A stretch of 64,000 bases of DNA. It comes from Komagataeibacter intermedius TF2. GTDB lineage: Bacteria; Pseudomonadota; Alphaproteobacteria; Acetobacterales; Acetobacteraceae. This document shows, piece by piece, positions 18,034-27,316 of the stretch. The position numbers and the translations under genes are program-made. The DNA is taken from assembly GCF_000964425.1 (NCBI RefSeq), contig NZ_BANF01000012.1:1-64000 (forward strand). The letters are read 5' to 3'. Position 1 is the stretch's first letter; the number at the start of each line of letters is the position of its first letter. The notes below the pieces were generated by a model. That model was given only the letters and a program-made list of their open reading frames with translations. It ran no database searches and had not been told where the DNA came from.

Positions 18034-19605
18034 TTACTGGTCGTCTTCCTCGCTGCTGGCCGTATCCGAATCATCGCTGTTGGGGCTGACGGCCACAAAG
18101 ACGCTCTGCCCGTTGCGCACGACCCGCAGCAGAACCGAATGGTTGGCCTGCAGTGCCTGCCGGATGGCGGACACCGTGGCGCGCGGGTTTTCAACCGGCA
18201 CCTCGCCCACGGACTGGATGACGTCGCCCGCATGGATCCCGGCCTGTTCGGCAGCGGAACCGGGCTGCACGTCACTGACCACCACGCCACGCACGTTTTC
18301 CTCCAGCCCGAGCTGCTGGCGCATGTCAGGCGTCAGCGGCGCAAGGGTTACGCCCAGCTTCGGTCCCTTGTCCGCATCGTGGGAGGTATCGCCCACCGTG
18401 CCATCGGCCGTGCCACCCTTGCCAAGGCTGGAAATCTGGACACTGGCGGTCTGCGGCTTGTTGTTGCGCAGGTACGCAATCGTCGCCTTGGTGCCCGGCA
18501 CGATGGTCGCCACCTTGACTGCAAGCGTATGCGGCGTGTCGATGGGCTGGCCATTCAGCGTGGTGACGACATCACCTGCCTTCAGCCCCGCCTTTTCCGC
18601 CGGGCTGCCGGCACTGACGCTGGCCACCAGCGCACCCGTCGCCGGCGCGCCGGAGGGCGACGGCTTCATGCCCAGCGCACTGGCCATGGACGGCGTGATC
18701 GCCTGCGCCGTCACACCCAGGTACCCACGGGTGACGTGACCGGTCTTTTCCAGCTGGTCCACAATGTTCTTCACGGTATCGGACGGAATGGCGAAGCCAA
18801 TCCCGATCGACCCGCCAGAAGGCGACAGGATGGCGGTATTCACCCCAACCACCTTGCCATCCTGCGTGAACAGCGGACCGCCGGAATTGCCACGATTGAT
18901 CGGGGCATCAACCTGAATGAAGGAATCATAGGGGCCATCGCCAATGTCACGCCCGCGGGCCGAGACGATACCGGCCGTCACCGTGCCGCCAAGGCCGTAC
19001 GGATTGCCAACGGCCACGACCCATTCACCCGGTTCGACCTTATCCGAATCCCCCAGTTCGATAAAGCGCAGCTTGCCCGACGGCGAGACCTTGAGCAGCG
19101 CGATATCCGTCTTGGAGTCGCGGCCCACGATCTTGGCGGGCAGCGCCGTGCCGTCATCCAGCGTCACGGTGACCTTGGTCGCACCCTTCACCACATGGTT
19201 GTTGGTCACGACATACCCGTCGGGCGAAATGACAAAGCCCGACCCACGGGCCTCAACGGTATGGTGGGGCTGCTGCGGCATCATCTGGAAGGGAAAGGGG
19301 AACGGAAAACCGCCGGGCATGCCACCCGGGCCACCATCCTCGCCCGTATCGGCATCCTTGATCCGCGCCGTGATGGAGACAACGGCAGGTTTGACCTGCT
19401 TGACCAGGTTCACGAAATTCGGAAGCTGCTGGATCTGGGTATCAGGATGGATGACCCCACTGTCTTCCGCACGCGCCAGAGGAGCCGAGAGCAGACCCGC
19501 CCCCGCTACGGTGCTGGCGACGAGTGTTGCCAGCATCCGGTTCCGGAACCGGCTGGGGGAAAGGGCGTTCGACCGCAATACGTCTGACATGGCATCCCTG
19601 AACAT
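18034..19605 (-). CDS. degP: Periplasmic Do family serine protease (DegP/HtrA-like)
   Basis: A 523-residue secreted protease and chaperone for misfolded envelope proteins. A signal-type segment ends ...SAPLARA before EDSG (about residue 46). The chymotrypsin-like triad is His137 (VTNNHVVKG), Asp167 (DSKTDIALL) and Ser241 (RGNSGGPLF). Two PDZ domains follow, around residues 295-390 and 430-500. A Gly/Pro/Phe-rich Q-linker (GGMPGGFPFPFPF) precedes the protease core, as in HtrA proteins. AGGA lies 6 bases before the ATG. The gene is monocistronic, with a terminator after it. DegP versus DegQ cannot be told from sequence alone. Confidence 0.94.
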   Translation of the reverse strand: MFRDAMSDVLRSNALSPSRFRNRMLATLVASTVAGAGLLSAPLARAEDSGVIHPDTQIQQLPNFVNLVKQVKPAVVSITARIKDADTGEDGGPGGMPGGFPFPFPFQMMPQQPHHTVEARGSGFVISPDGYVVTNNHVVKGATKVTVTLDDGTALPAKIVGRDSKTDIALLKVSPSGKLRFIELGDSDKVEPGEWVVAVGNPYGLGGTVTAGIVSARGRDIGDGPYDSFIQVDAPINRGNSGGPLFTQDGKVVGVNTAILSPSGGSIGIGFAIPSDTVKNIVDQLEKTGHVTRGYLGVTAQAITPSMASALGMKPSPSGAPATGALVASVSAGSPAEKAGLKAGDVVTTLNGQPIDTPHTLAVKVATIVPGTKATIAYLRNNKPQTASVQISSLGKGGTADGTVGDTSHDADKGPKLGVTLAPLTPDMRQQLGLEENVRGVVVSDVQPGSAAEQAGIHAGDVIQSVGEVPVENPRATVSAIRQALQANHSVLLRVVRNGQSVFVAVSPNSDDSDTASSEEDDQ

Positions 19606-19725
19606 GGTTGTCCTGCTGAAATCTCAAAACGACGGACGGGACCGACCGCCGGGGCTTACAGTCCCATTGCCTGCATTGTGCCGCAAGACAGCCGACCCGT
19701 GTTATACCGTTGCATGACAAATAGG

Positions 19726-20199
19726 TTAGGCGCGCAGCCGCTGGAAAAACTCCCTCAGCAGCTGCCCCGCCTCGCGCTCGCGCACGCCGCCCACGGTTTC
19801 GGGGCGATGCAGGCAGCGTGGCTGCGCAAACAGGCGTGGACCATGTTCCACCCCGCCCCCCTTCGGGTCATAGGCCCCGAACACGATCCGGCCGACCCGG
19901 AAATGCGTGGCCGCGGCAGCGCACATCGGGCATGGCTCCAGCGTGACATACAACGTGCAGCCGGCAAGGCGCAGGCCCACGCGCTGCATGCCTGCCGTCC
20001 GCATGACCAGCATTTCCGCATGGGCGGACGGGTCGCCCCATTCTTCCACCCGGTTGCCCGCGCGCGCCAGCAGCCGCCCGTCCGGCCCCGACAGGGCAGC
20101 GCCCACCGGGACTTCCCCACGCCGGGCCGCGGCACGGGCTTCCTCCATCGCGATATCCATGAAATGCCCCGGCAGGGGACGTGAACGTGTCATGCGCAT
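19726..20199 (-). CDS. tadA: tRNA adenosine(34) deaminase TadA
   Basis: Deaminates the wobble adenosine of tRNA-Arg(ACG) to inosine. The zinc site and catalytic Glu are in HAEMLVM and PCPMC (HAE...PCxxC), and the C-terminal half matches the TadA/CDA fold. The open frame reaches back to 20355, but the residues before MRMTRSRPLPGHFMDIAMEEA do not look like the family. I start at ATG 20199, which has AAGGGGA 11 bases upstream, giving 157 residues; 20193 is an alternative. Confidence 0.93.
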   Translation of the reverse strand: MRMTRSRPLPGHFMDIAMEEARAAARRGEVPVGAALSGPDGRLLARAGNRVEEWGDPSAHAEMLVMRTAGMQRVGLRLAGCTLYVTLEPCPMCAAAATHFRVGRIVFGAYDPKGGGVEHGPRLFAQPRCLHRPETVGGVREREAGQLLREFFQRLRA

Positions 20200-20407
20200 C
20201 CGGTCGCGGTCCCCTTCAGTCCCGATATGTCCGCCGTCGTCCATTTTTTTGTGGATCGGCACAACTCCCGCCTGACAATATCGTTTCACATAGGTGGCAG
20301 TAGGGGCGAATTCCCCCCACTGCCCTTCTGGCAGACCGCAACTGGCCCATCCCATCCCGGGTCATGCAACCACCCGGGGCATGGGTGACCTTCATGGGAG
20401 TAAGGTG

Positions 20408-20545
20408 ATGCATACGCTCACGCTTGTTCTTGCCACCGCTGCCATTGTAGCGGGGATGGCCGCCTCGGACGATCTACGCCACAGAACCACACAGGCAGGC
20501 GAGTCCTGTGTCCTGACCTGCATGCTGCGCACGGACCAGCGCTGA
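20408..20545 (+). CDS. Candidate 45-residue exported small protein
   Basis: Short frame starting at ATG 20408, with a strong Shine-Dalgarno (GGAG and TAAGG within 12 bases upstream). The first 20 residues, MHTLTLVLATAAIVAGMAAS, look like a signal peptide or a single membrane helix. The remaining 25 residues carry two Cys four apart (SCVLTC). A strong hairpin follows 8 bp after the stop. No family recognised. The gene is divergent from tadA and stands alone. Confidence 0.5.
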   Translation: MHTLTLVLATAAIVAGMAASDDLRHRTTQAGESCVLTCMLRTDQR

Positions 20546-20552
20546 CAGTTCC

Positions 20553-20588
20553 ACGGCCCATGCCGGATCACGCCGCGGCATGGGCCGT
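20553..20588 (+). terminator. Strong hairpin after the small exported ORF
   Basis: Perfect 12-bp inverted repeat ACGGCCCATGCC (20553-20564) / GGCATGGGCCGT (20577-20588) with a 12-nt loop, followed on the plus strand by GCTTCATTTCTC. It lies between the small ORF and the convergent histidine phosphatase gene, so it may serve both. Confidence 0.6.
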
Positions 20589-20665
20589 GCTTCATTTCTC
20601 CGCCGGGTCGCGCATGACCATGCCGTGATCACCGACCGGGCGGGGCATAGGGACCTGCCTGGCCC

Positions 20666-21421
20666 TCACGCCCGTCCGGTCGCCGCAATAGCCGGCGAGG
20701 TCACGGCCATTTCTTCGTACCCATCCTGCGCTGATGCGGGCAGAGGCATGGGCAATTCGTTGACCGTGACGATCCGCCACCCCTCCGGCAGGCGCTCGAT
20801 CACGCTTAGCGCCAGGTTCTGCACGGAAAAATGCAACGCCGTTTCCGCATGGATACGCAGGGCATGCGCAAGGGCGGCGCGAATGGCCCCGCCATGACTG
20901 ACCACCACCATGTCCTGCCCCGCATGTTCCGCCGCCAGACGGTCCAGGCACGCGCCGACCCGGGCACAGACCTGCACCATGCTTTCTCCCTCCGGCGGCA
21001 GTTCCGTGGCACTGACGGACCAGAACGGGTGCGCGGGCAGGCTCAGCCTTTCGGGCAGGGTATCGTGGGTGATGCCATGCCATTCCCCCATGGACTGTTC
21101 GGTCAGGTCCGGCTCGACCTGCCATTCATGCGGGCCATAGCCCGCCTGCTGGATGGCGCGCGCCGTCTGGTGGGTGCGTGACAGTGGCGAGGTGAACCAC
21201 AACGCCGGATGCGGCAGGCGACGGGCCAGTGCTTCATACATCCAGCGCTGGGCCACAAGGCTGTCGGGACACAGGGGCACGTCCATCGCGCCATACAGCC
21301 GCATGCGGGCATTCTGTTCCACCAGTGCGTGACGGATCAGCCAGAATCGGGTCACCCCTTTCTGCAACTGGGGAGTATCAAGGAAATTGCTGTGATTTTT
21401 CTGTATGGTCACGCTGAACAT
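20666..21421 (-). CDS. Histidine phosphatase superfamily protein
   Basis: A 251-residue protein of the phosphoglycerate-mutase-like fold. The phosphate pocket reads LIRHALVEQN (RHA in place of the common RHG), and the second His lies in VVSHGGAIRAAL. FTSPLSRTHQTA and LTEQSMGEWHG complete the usual order. Such proteins act as phosphatases, e.g. on alpha-ribazole phosphate or phosphoglycerate; the substrate cannot be read off. It starts 26 bp after the end of the PLP-fold gene and probably belongs to the same transcript. Confidence 0.85.
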   Translation of the reverse strand: MFSVTIQKNHSNFLDTPQLQKGVTRFWLIRHALVEQNARMRLYGAMDVPLCPDSLVAQRWMYEALARRLPHPALWFTSPLSRTHQTARAIQQAGYGPHEWQVEPDLTEQSMGEWHGITHDTLPERLSLPAHPFWSVSATELPPEGESMVQVCARVGACLDRLAAEHAGQDMVVVSHGGAIRAALAHALRIHAETALHFSVQNLALSVIERLPEGWRIVTVNELPMPLPASAQDGYEEMAVTSPAIAATGRA

Positions 21422-21447
21422 CCATTGAACGGGAAAGTCGTGAAAAC

Positions 21448-23556
21448 TCAGGCTGGCAGGATGGCGCGCGCCTGCCAGCCATGGGGCAGATAGGTCTGTA
21501 CCGGCGCGGCCATGCTCAGCCGCGACCAGTGCCGCAGGATCAGGTTGATCTTGTCCACGATCCGTCCCACGTTACGCACTTCACGGCGTAGGCGTTCGGT
21601 CGGATCCATGCCGTCATGCGACGGCTCCCCTGCTACAAGCCGGGCGCCCGCGGAAATACGCAATGCCCCCGCGACCATACCGGGCAGGCCGGGATGCGCC
21701 AGCGGCACGGGCTGGCCTACATGACACAGCAGGCACGCAAGGGCCACGTCGGGATCATCGGGCGGGATAAGGCCCGACAGGTCGGTGTTGAGCCACGCAT
21801 AAAGCCGCCGCGCATCCGGCAGCACCAGTGGATGAAAACCTTCCCCGTCACTGTCGGGCGCACGCACGAAAAAACACATGATGGTCGGCAGGGTATCCCA
21901 TGCCCCTTCCATCGGCGTGCGGTCAGGCCGGACGGGGGGCAGGAGTTCGAGTGCCGGTTCCGCCATGATCCGGGCCGAGACCGCAGACAGGAAATCACGC
22001 AGCCGGTCATGAACCGTCACACGGGGAATACGGCTGAACGCGGCCATTTCCGCCAGTGCCGCACACCAGCGCAGGATCAGCCCGATATTATGCCCCGCAG
22101 GCAGACCAGCCACCGCCCCGCCCCGTGGCCAGGCATGCCGATAGCTGTAATCTTTCAGCCCCACGGGCACGGAACGGGGACCATCCAGCCTGCGACGCAC
22201 GCCTGTAGGCAATAGCAGCGCCCCGCAGAACGGCGGGCCGGTAAAGAACTTGGACCCCGTGACCATGACCATCCAGCCCCTGTCCAGATAGTCGCGGACC
22301 CGCAGCGGGTCCAGCCGGGCCTGACAGGCATCCACCACCACGTCCGGACCATCCCCCGTCCCGTCCATTGGTGCACAGGCCCGTTCCAGCGCCGGAAGCC
22401 CCGGCGCCAGCAGCCCGGTCTTGGACAGGTCCAGCCGGTGCAGCAGCACATGCCGCCCCGCGGCACGCATGTCATGGGTCAGGCGGCAGGTTTCGGCATC
22501 CACCTCTGCTACCGGGCGGACATGCCCCTCCGCATCGCGCATCGGCACGTTCACCACCAGCGTATCGGTGGGGAATCCCGCAATCGGCGCGCCCCGCGTC
22601 ACACCATGGCCAAGGGCGGTGTCATTGGCGAAATGACACCCCATGGCAGCCAGCGGGACGCCGCTGCCGGTTTCCTCAGGCGCAAGCACGATATTGCTGA
22701 CGGGCCGTCCACTCGGTGCAAGGGATGCAAGGGCCAGCGCATACAGTTCGCAGTCCGTGCCGGAGGGGGCCAGCACGACCCCTTCCCCCGCCACAAGGCC
22801 GAAATGCGCTGCGATATGGGCCTGTATGTCCGTATCCAGCGCGCAGGCTGCCGCGTCCCCGCGTCCATGCAGTGCACCGGCCAGCAGGGACAGCCGCGCC
22901 GTCTCCGCCCCCGCGAACCCCCGTTCGGACAGTGATGATGCCGTGGATGAGGCAAACGTAATGGCCCATGGCCGGGGCCGGTGCGAACAGCCGTAATGGT
23001 TCAGGCCCGTTGCCGGGTCCACGGCCAGGCGGGCATCGCCGCCCGTAGCCATCAGGCTTTCGGTTGGTCCCAGTATGGGCCACAGGTCACGTAACGCATC
23101 ATGCAGCGCGGCAAACGGATCGGTGCCGGACTGTCGCGGCACATCAGGCTGAAGCGGGGCAAGGGCCTGCCATATCTGTCGCAGGGCGGATGGCGGGGGC
23201 ACCTGCGCCTGCGCCATCTGCGGCACCCATGCCGCGGGCGCATCCGCATCCGACCGACCGGTATCAAGATACCAGAACAGGGCCGCCGTGCGCGCGGCAC
23301 AGAAAGCAGCGCACAGCGCCCTGTGCGGCGCGATGTCCAGCAGGGGGGCGAGTTCCAGTGCATGGCGCAGGAAAAAGGCCGTTTCCTCCTGCTGTCCCTG
23401 TGCAGGCAACCCCAGCACGATGGCGCCCGTAGGCTGGACACGGAACGGCAGCTCCAGCGCCGGGTCCAGCGCGATCTGCCGCTCGCCCGCAATAACGCGC
23501 AGGTCCGGTCGTTCCAGAACGCGCAGCAGTTCCTGCGTCAATGTGTGGGCGAACAC
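21448..23556 (-). CDS. Large PLP-dependent-fold protein of unknown function
   Basis: A 702-residue protein. The middle and C-terminal parts resemble fold-type I PLP enzymes (aminotransferase class V / decarboxylase-like). The order is a GTDCELYALAL segment in the cofactor-phosphate region, VVVDACQARLD in the position of the cofactor-binding Asp, and VTGSKFFTGPPFCGALLLP with the candidate Schiff-base Lys. The first 190 residues have no recognisable domain. The start is GTG 23556, inside the last 19 bp of the RluA-type gene. Neighbours are RNA and cell-division genes, which say nothing of the substrate. I cannot name the reaction. Confidence 0.6.
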   Translation of the reverse strand: MFAHTLTQELLRVLERPDLRVIAGERQIALDPALELPFRVQPTGAIVLGLPAQGQQEETAFFLRHALELAPLLDIAPHRALCAAFCAARTAALFWYLDTGRSDADAPAAWVPQMAQAQVPPPSALRQIWQALAPLQPDVPRQSGTDPFAALHDALRDLWPILGPTESLMATGGDARLAVDPATGLNHYGCSHRPRPWAITFASSTASSLSERGFAGAETARLSLLAGALHGRGDAAACALDTDIQAHIAAHFGLVAGEGVVLAPSGTDCELYALALASLAPSGRPVSNIVLAPEETGSGVPLAAMGCHFANDTALGHGVTRGAPIAGFPTDTLVVNVPMRDAEGHVRPVAEVDAETCRLTHDMRAAGRHVLLHRLDLSKTGLLAPGLPALERACAPMDGTGDGPDVVVDACQARLDPLRVRDYLDRGWMVMVTGSKFFTGPPFCGALLLPTGVRRRLDGPRSVPVGLKDYSYRHAWPRGGAVAGLPAGHNIGLILRWCAALAEMAAFSRIPRVTVHDRLRDFLSAVSARIMAEPALELLPPVRPDRTPMEGAWDTLPTIMCFFVRAPDSDGEGFHPLVLPDARRLYAWLNTDLSGLIPPDDPDVALACLLCHVGQPVPLAHPGLPGMVAGALRISAGARLVAGEPSHDGMDPTERLRREVRNVGRIVDKINLILRHWSRLSMAAPVQTYLPHGWQARAILPA

Positions 23557-24296
23557 CGTGCTGCTTCCTTTTCCACATTGTCAGGCGGCGCGGTCCAGCC
23601 AGCCTGTTCCATGATACGGCGCATATGCTCCGGTGGCATGGCCGTGGCGTGCACGGACACATCCAGGGGTAAGTGGATGCTCCGGCTCATCAGGTGTAGC
23701 GCCCCCGCGTCCCGGGCGCCATAGCGCGTATCCCCACGTATGGGACACCCGATCGCAGCGCAATGCGCACGCGCCTGATGGGTCCGCCCGGTTTCCAGCA
23801 CCAGTTCCAGCCAGCTTATGAGCTGGCCCGCGCCATCATGACCCGTTCCCAGCACACGCCAGCGCGTCCGGGCGGGCTGGCCGCCGGTTTTCACAGGCTG
23901 CATCCGCCACTGCCTGTCGTGTTCCACCCGCGCAAGCGGGACGTCGATCACCCCCTGCGCCGCATCAGGCGCACCCTGCACGATGGCCCAGTAGGTCTTG
24001 CGCGCCTTACCGGCCGCCAGACACGCCTGTACCGCCACCAGCGCCTGCTTGCGCAGGGCCACCACCAGACAGCCCGATGTATCCCGGTCCAGCCGGTGCG
24101 CCAGCCACGGGCCGTTGCGATGCCGCGACAGTGCGGGAAACCAGTCCTCGACGCTTTTGCCCCCGTCCCTGCCCGGATGGGCCGGCAGGCCCGGCGGCTT
24201 GTCCAGCACGACCAGCCGGCTGTCACGGTACAGAACCGTAAACGGCAGGGCGGTGGAGGACTGTTTCACCGCACGGGGCATGGCGTGGGGCTTCAT
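23538..24296 (-). CDS. RluA family RNA pseudouridine synthase
   Basis: A 252-residue pseudouridine synthase. The catalytic motif HRLDRDTSGCLV contains the essential Asp. LVVLDKPPGLPAHPG and the later ELVLETGRTHQARAHCAAIGCPI are the usual RluA-family blocks. There is no N-terminal S4 domain, as in RluA/TruC-like members, so the target may be rRNA or tRNA. It overlaps ftsK by 4 bp upstream and the PLP-fold gene by 19 bp downstream. Confidence 0.9.
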   Translation of the reverse strand: MKPHAMPRAVKQSSTALPFTVLYRDSRLVVLDKPPGLPAHPGRDGGKSVEDWFPALSRHRNGPWLAHRLDRDTSGCLVVALRKQALVAVQACLAAGKARKTYWAIVQGAPDAAQGVIDVPLARVEHDRQWRMQPVKTGGQPARTRWRVLGTGHDGAGQLISWLELVLETGRTHQARAHCAAIGCPIRGDTRYGARDAGALHLMSRSIHLPLDVSVHATAMPPEHMRRIMEQAGWTAPPDNVEKEAARCSPTH

Positions 24297-27145
24297 TCGT
24301 CTTCCGTCGGGCGGCGCATCAGGACTTCGCGGCGACCGACATGGTTGGCCTCGCTGACCAGTCCTTCCTTTTCCATCTGTTCGATGATCTTGGCGGCACG
24401 GTTATAGCCGATCGACAGGTGACGCTGGATGAAGGATGTGGACGCCTTGCCTTCGCGCGCCACGACCTCGACCGCCTGCGCGAACAGGCCATCTTCCTCC
24501 GCCCCGCCAGCGGGGGCTGCGAAGGGTTTGCCGGAGCTGTCCTCTTCCTGTGGGGAAATGACGTCATCATCATAGATCGGCTCACCCTGCGTGCGCAGGA
24601 AGGCGACGACGGCCTCCACCTCATTATCATCCACGAACGGCCCATGCACGCGCGTGATCCGGCCACCGGCCTGCATGAACAGCATGTCACCACGCCCCAG
24701 TAGCTGTTCGGCCCCCTGCTCGCCCAGGATGGTGCGGCTGTCGAACTTGCTTATGACCTGAAAGGAAATACGGGTCGGAAAGTTCGCCTTGATGGTGCCG
24801 GTAATCACATCCACCGACGGGCGCTGGGTGGCAAGGATCAGATGAATGCCCGCAGCCCGCGCCTTCTGCGCCAGACGCTGCAGCAGGGCTTCGATTTCCT
24901 TGCCCGCCACGATCATGAGATCGGCCATCTCGTCCACCACGATCACGAGATATGGCAGGGAATCGAGGGCAAGCTGCTGTTCTTCGAACGTGGGCTTGCC
25001 GGTTTCGGGGTCATAACCGGTCTGGACGCGCCGGGTCACGATTTCACCACGCGCCCGCGCTTCGGCCACGCGTTCGTTGTAGCTTGCGATATTGCGCACC
25101 TGCAGGTGCGCCATGCCACGGTACCGGCGATCCATTTCACGCACGGCCCATTTAAGGGCCGCAACCGCCTTGGCGGGTTCCGTGACCACCGGCGTCATGA
25201 GGTGGGGAATCCCCTCATAAATCGACAGTTCAAGGATCTTGGGGTCAATCAGGATCAGGCGGCACTGCTCGGGCGAAAGACGGTACAGCAGCGACAGGAT
25301 CATGGAATTCACGCCCACCGACTTGCCCGACCCGGTGGTGCCCGCGATCAGCAGGTGCGGCATGGCGGCAAGGTCGCTGTAAACCGACTCGCCTGCAATA
25401 TCCTTGCCCAGCGCCAGGTTCAGACGCGCACGCGAATGCCCCCATTGCGGATCCATGAGCAGTTCGGAGAAATAGACCGTCTCACGCCGTGTATTGGGCA
25501 CCTCGATCCCGATCACGTTACGGCCCGGCACAGTGGCGATACGCACACTGAGCACCGACAGGGAACGCGCCACGTCATCCGCCAGGCCAATCACGCGCGC
25601 GGCACGGATGCCGGGGGCTGGCTGGAGTTCATACAGCGTGACCACCGGGCCTGCGTGATAGGCGACGATTTCGCCCTGCACCCCGTATTCCGACAGCACG
25701 GTCACAAGCTGCGTGGCATTGGCATGCAGCAGTTCCTCGGTCGGCTTGGTCGCTTCAGCCGATGGCGGGGGCTTGAGCAGCGACAGCGATGGAAACTGCC
25801 ATTCCGGTTGCGGCGGGGGTGTATAGGCATCTTCCACCGGGGCCACGGGCGTTGCGGTGGCATAGTCCGGGCCGTCCGCCGCCGGTTCTTCCGCCGCGCG
25901 GCCTGTACCCGAAAAAAAGCGCGACAGCAGGTTCGGGCGCGCAGGTTCCTTTGCAGCAGCTGGCAGGTCATCCGGGAGCGACGGAATAATGGGCGCCGTC
26001 TCCTGCCCCCCGGTCTCCTCATGCCATGGCAACCGGTCCGATGCGGGCGAGGACCCGCCCGTCAGCAGGGGCTGGGTAATTTCCTCGTCCATGCCCGGCG
26101 GGTGCATCCAGCTGGTCTGCAACGAAACCTGCGCGGGTTTGCTCCCGTCCGCCTTACGGCCGCCCAGCGCTGCGGGGCGCACGGCCGTTTCCGGCTTTTT
26201 GACCGGTGCGGGCATGGCCTTCGGCCCGGCGGCCACCGCCGTCTTGGGATCGGCCACCGGCATGATGCCCGTGCCAGGCATGGATTGCCCCGTGGACACA
26301 CCCGGGTCCGCCTGCATCGCGCGGCTGCCCGTATCCGTAAGCGGCGTCTGGAAAGGCGAGGCCCCAGCCACATCATGCCTTGCGCCAGAAGCCGGAGACG
26401 CCGTGGAGCTGGCCCGCTGCGGCATGTCGGGATACGGAACCGTGTCCGGCATATCCCGCGCCTGCGCCCTGTCCCCCGTTACGCGTCGCAACCAGATGGC
26501 CAGCACCATGGGCTGGCGCAGCAGGACCCGGATCCCCCGGCCAATGCCCCGCCATTCGGACAGGGACAGCGCAAGGGCCAGCAGCAGCAGCAGGCCGCCG
26601 AGCACCAGCCCCAGCAGCCAGACGACAAGCGGCCCCCCACGCCCCACGAACACGGTGGCCGCCTGAATGGACATATGCGCCACCGACAGGCCGACAGCCC
26701 CGCCCGGTCCCGCCTGCGTGGGCCACAGCGGGGCATGAAGCGCAGGCAGCAGCAGCGGCACGGCAGCGATGTCAGCCGCGATGACCGGCAGCCCGCAGAC
26801 CAGCGCGATAAGACGCAGCAGCGCCGATGTCAGCCCGTGATGCCGGATCAGCCGCCATCCCCATGCCAGCAGGCAGAAAATGGCCAGCACATCCACGATC
26901 CCGAAATTCTGGAGCATGAAATCAGCCATGTACGCGCCCGGCCGCCCGAGCAGGTTGGCCGGGGGCTGGGCGCTGGACGTATTGGCTGATGGATCGCGTG
27001 GATCATAACTCCACAACGCAATGGCGAAACACAGCGCCAGACTCCACAACCCCAGCCCTCCCGCTTCGGTCAACCGGTCGCGCAGGCGCGACCGTACCGG
27101 GCCGGAGGACAGCGAGTCAGGGACAAAACGGCTGAAAATCGCCAA
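24293..27145 (-). CDS. ftsK: DNA translocase FtsK
   Basis: A 950-residue septal DNA pump. About four or five membrane helices occupy residues 30-200, a Pro/Ala-rich linker runs to about 480, and the RecA-like motor follows with Walker A AGTTGSGKS near residue 600 and Walker B LVIVVDEMADLM. The C-terminal winged-helix gamma domain (RHLSIGYNRAAKIIEQMEKEG) recognises KOPS in other bacteria. It moves chromosome dimers through the septum and activates XerCD. The gene heads a tightly packed cluster with the RluA-type, PLP-fold and phosphatase genes. Confidence 0.96.
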   Translation of the reverse strand: MAIFSRFVPDSLSSGPVRSRLRDRLTEAGGLGLWSLALCFAIALWSYDPRDPSANTSSAQPPANLLGRPGAYMADFMLQNFGIVDVLAIFCLLAWGWRLIRHHGLTSALLRLIALVCGLPVIAADIAAVPLLLPALHAPLWPTQAGPGGAVGLSVAHMSIQAATVFVGRGGPLVVWLLGLVLGGLLLLLALALSLSEWRGIGRGIRVLLRQPMVLAIWLRRVTGDRAQARDMPDTVPYPDMPQRASSTASPASGARHDVAGASPFQTPLTDTGSRAMQADPGVSTGQSMPGTGIMPVADPKTAVAAGPKAMPAPVKKPETAVRPAALGGRKADGSKPAQVSLQTSWMHPPGMDEEITQPLLTGGSSPASDRLPWHEETGGQETAPIIPSLPDDLPAAAKEPARPNLLSRFFSGTGRAAEEPAADGPDYATATPVAPVEDAYTPPPQPEWQFPSLSLLKPPPSAEATKPTEELLHANATQLVTVLSEYGVQGEIVAYHAGPVVTLYELQPAPGIRAARVIGLADDVARSLSVLSVRIATVPGRNVIGIEVPNTRRETVYFSELLMDPQWGHSRARLNLALGKDIAGESVYSDLAAMPHLLIAGTTGSGKSVGVNSMILSLLYRLSPEQCRLILIDPKILELSIYEGIPHLMTPVVTEPAKAVAALKWAVREMDRRYRGMAHLQVRNIASYNERVAEARARGEIVTRRVQTGYDPETGKPTFEEQQLALDSLPYLVIVVDEMADLMIVAGKEIEALLQRLAQKARAAGIHLILATQRPSVDVITGTIKANFPTRISFQVISKFDSRTILGEQGAEQLLGRGDMLFMQAGGRITRVHGPFVDDNEVEAVVAFLRTQGEPIYDDDVISPQEEDSSGKPFAAPAGGAEEDGLFAQAVEVVAREGKASTSFIQRHLSIGYNRAAKIIEQMEKEGLVSEANHVGRREVLMRRPTEDE

Positions 27146-27316
27146 AAATCCATATCCTGATCATAAGTCCCGGCATGGGGATGCCATCAGGGACCAAACG
27201 CACAAGGGAAACAGCCAGTACACTACACTCCATGCCTGTCATTTCCGTCAAACGATCCAACTATAACCCCGTCCGCCCCATAGACAGAAGGCCGCTGGCG
27301 AAAATACGGCAATCAA

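Noticed and set aside
17773-19587. 604-codon plus-strand open frame opposite degP and folD
   Set aside because: It is antisense to two certain genes, rich in Arg/His/Gly as expected for the complement of high-GC codons, and has no domain or ribosome site.
24842-26989. 715-codon plus-strand open frame opposite ftsK
   Set aside because: Antisense shadow of ftsK; low-complexity Arg/Gln/His-rich protein without any recognisable segment.
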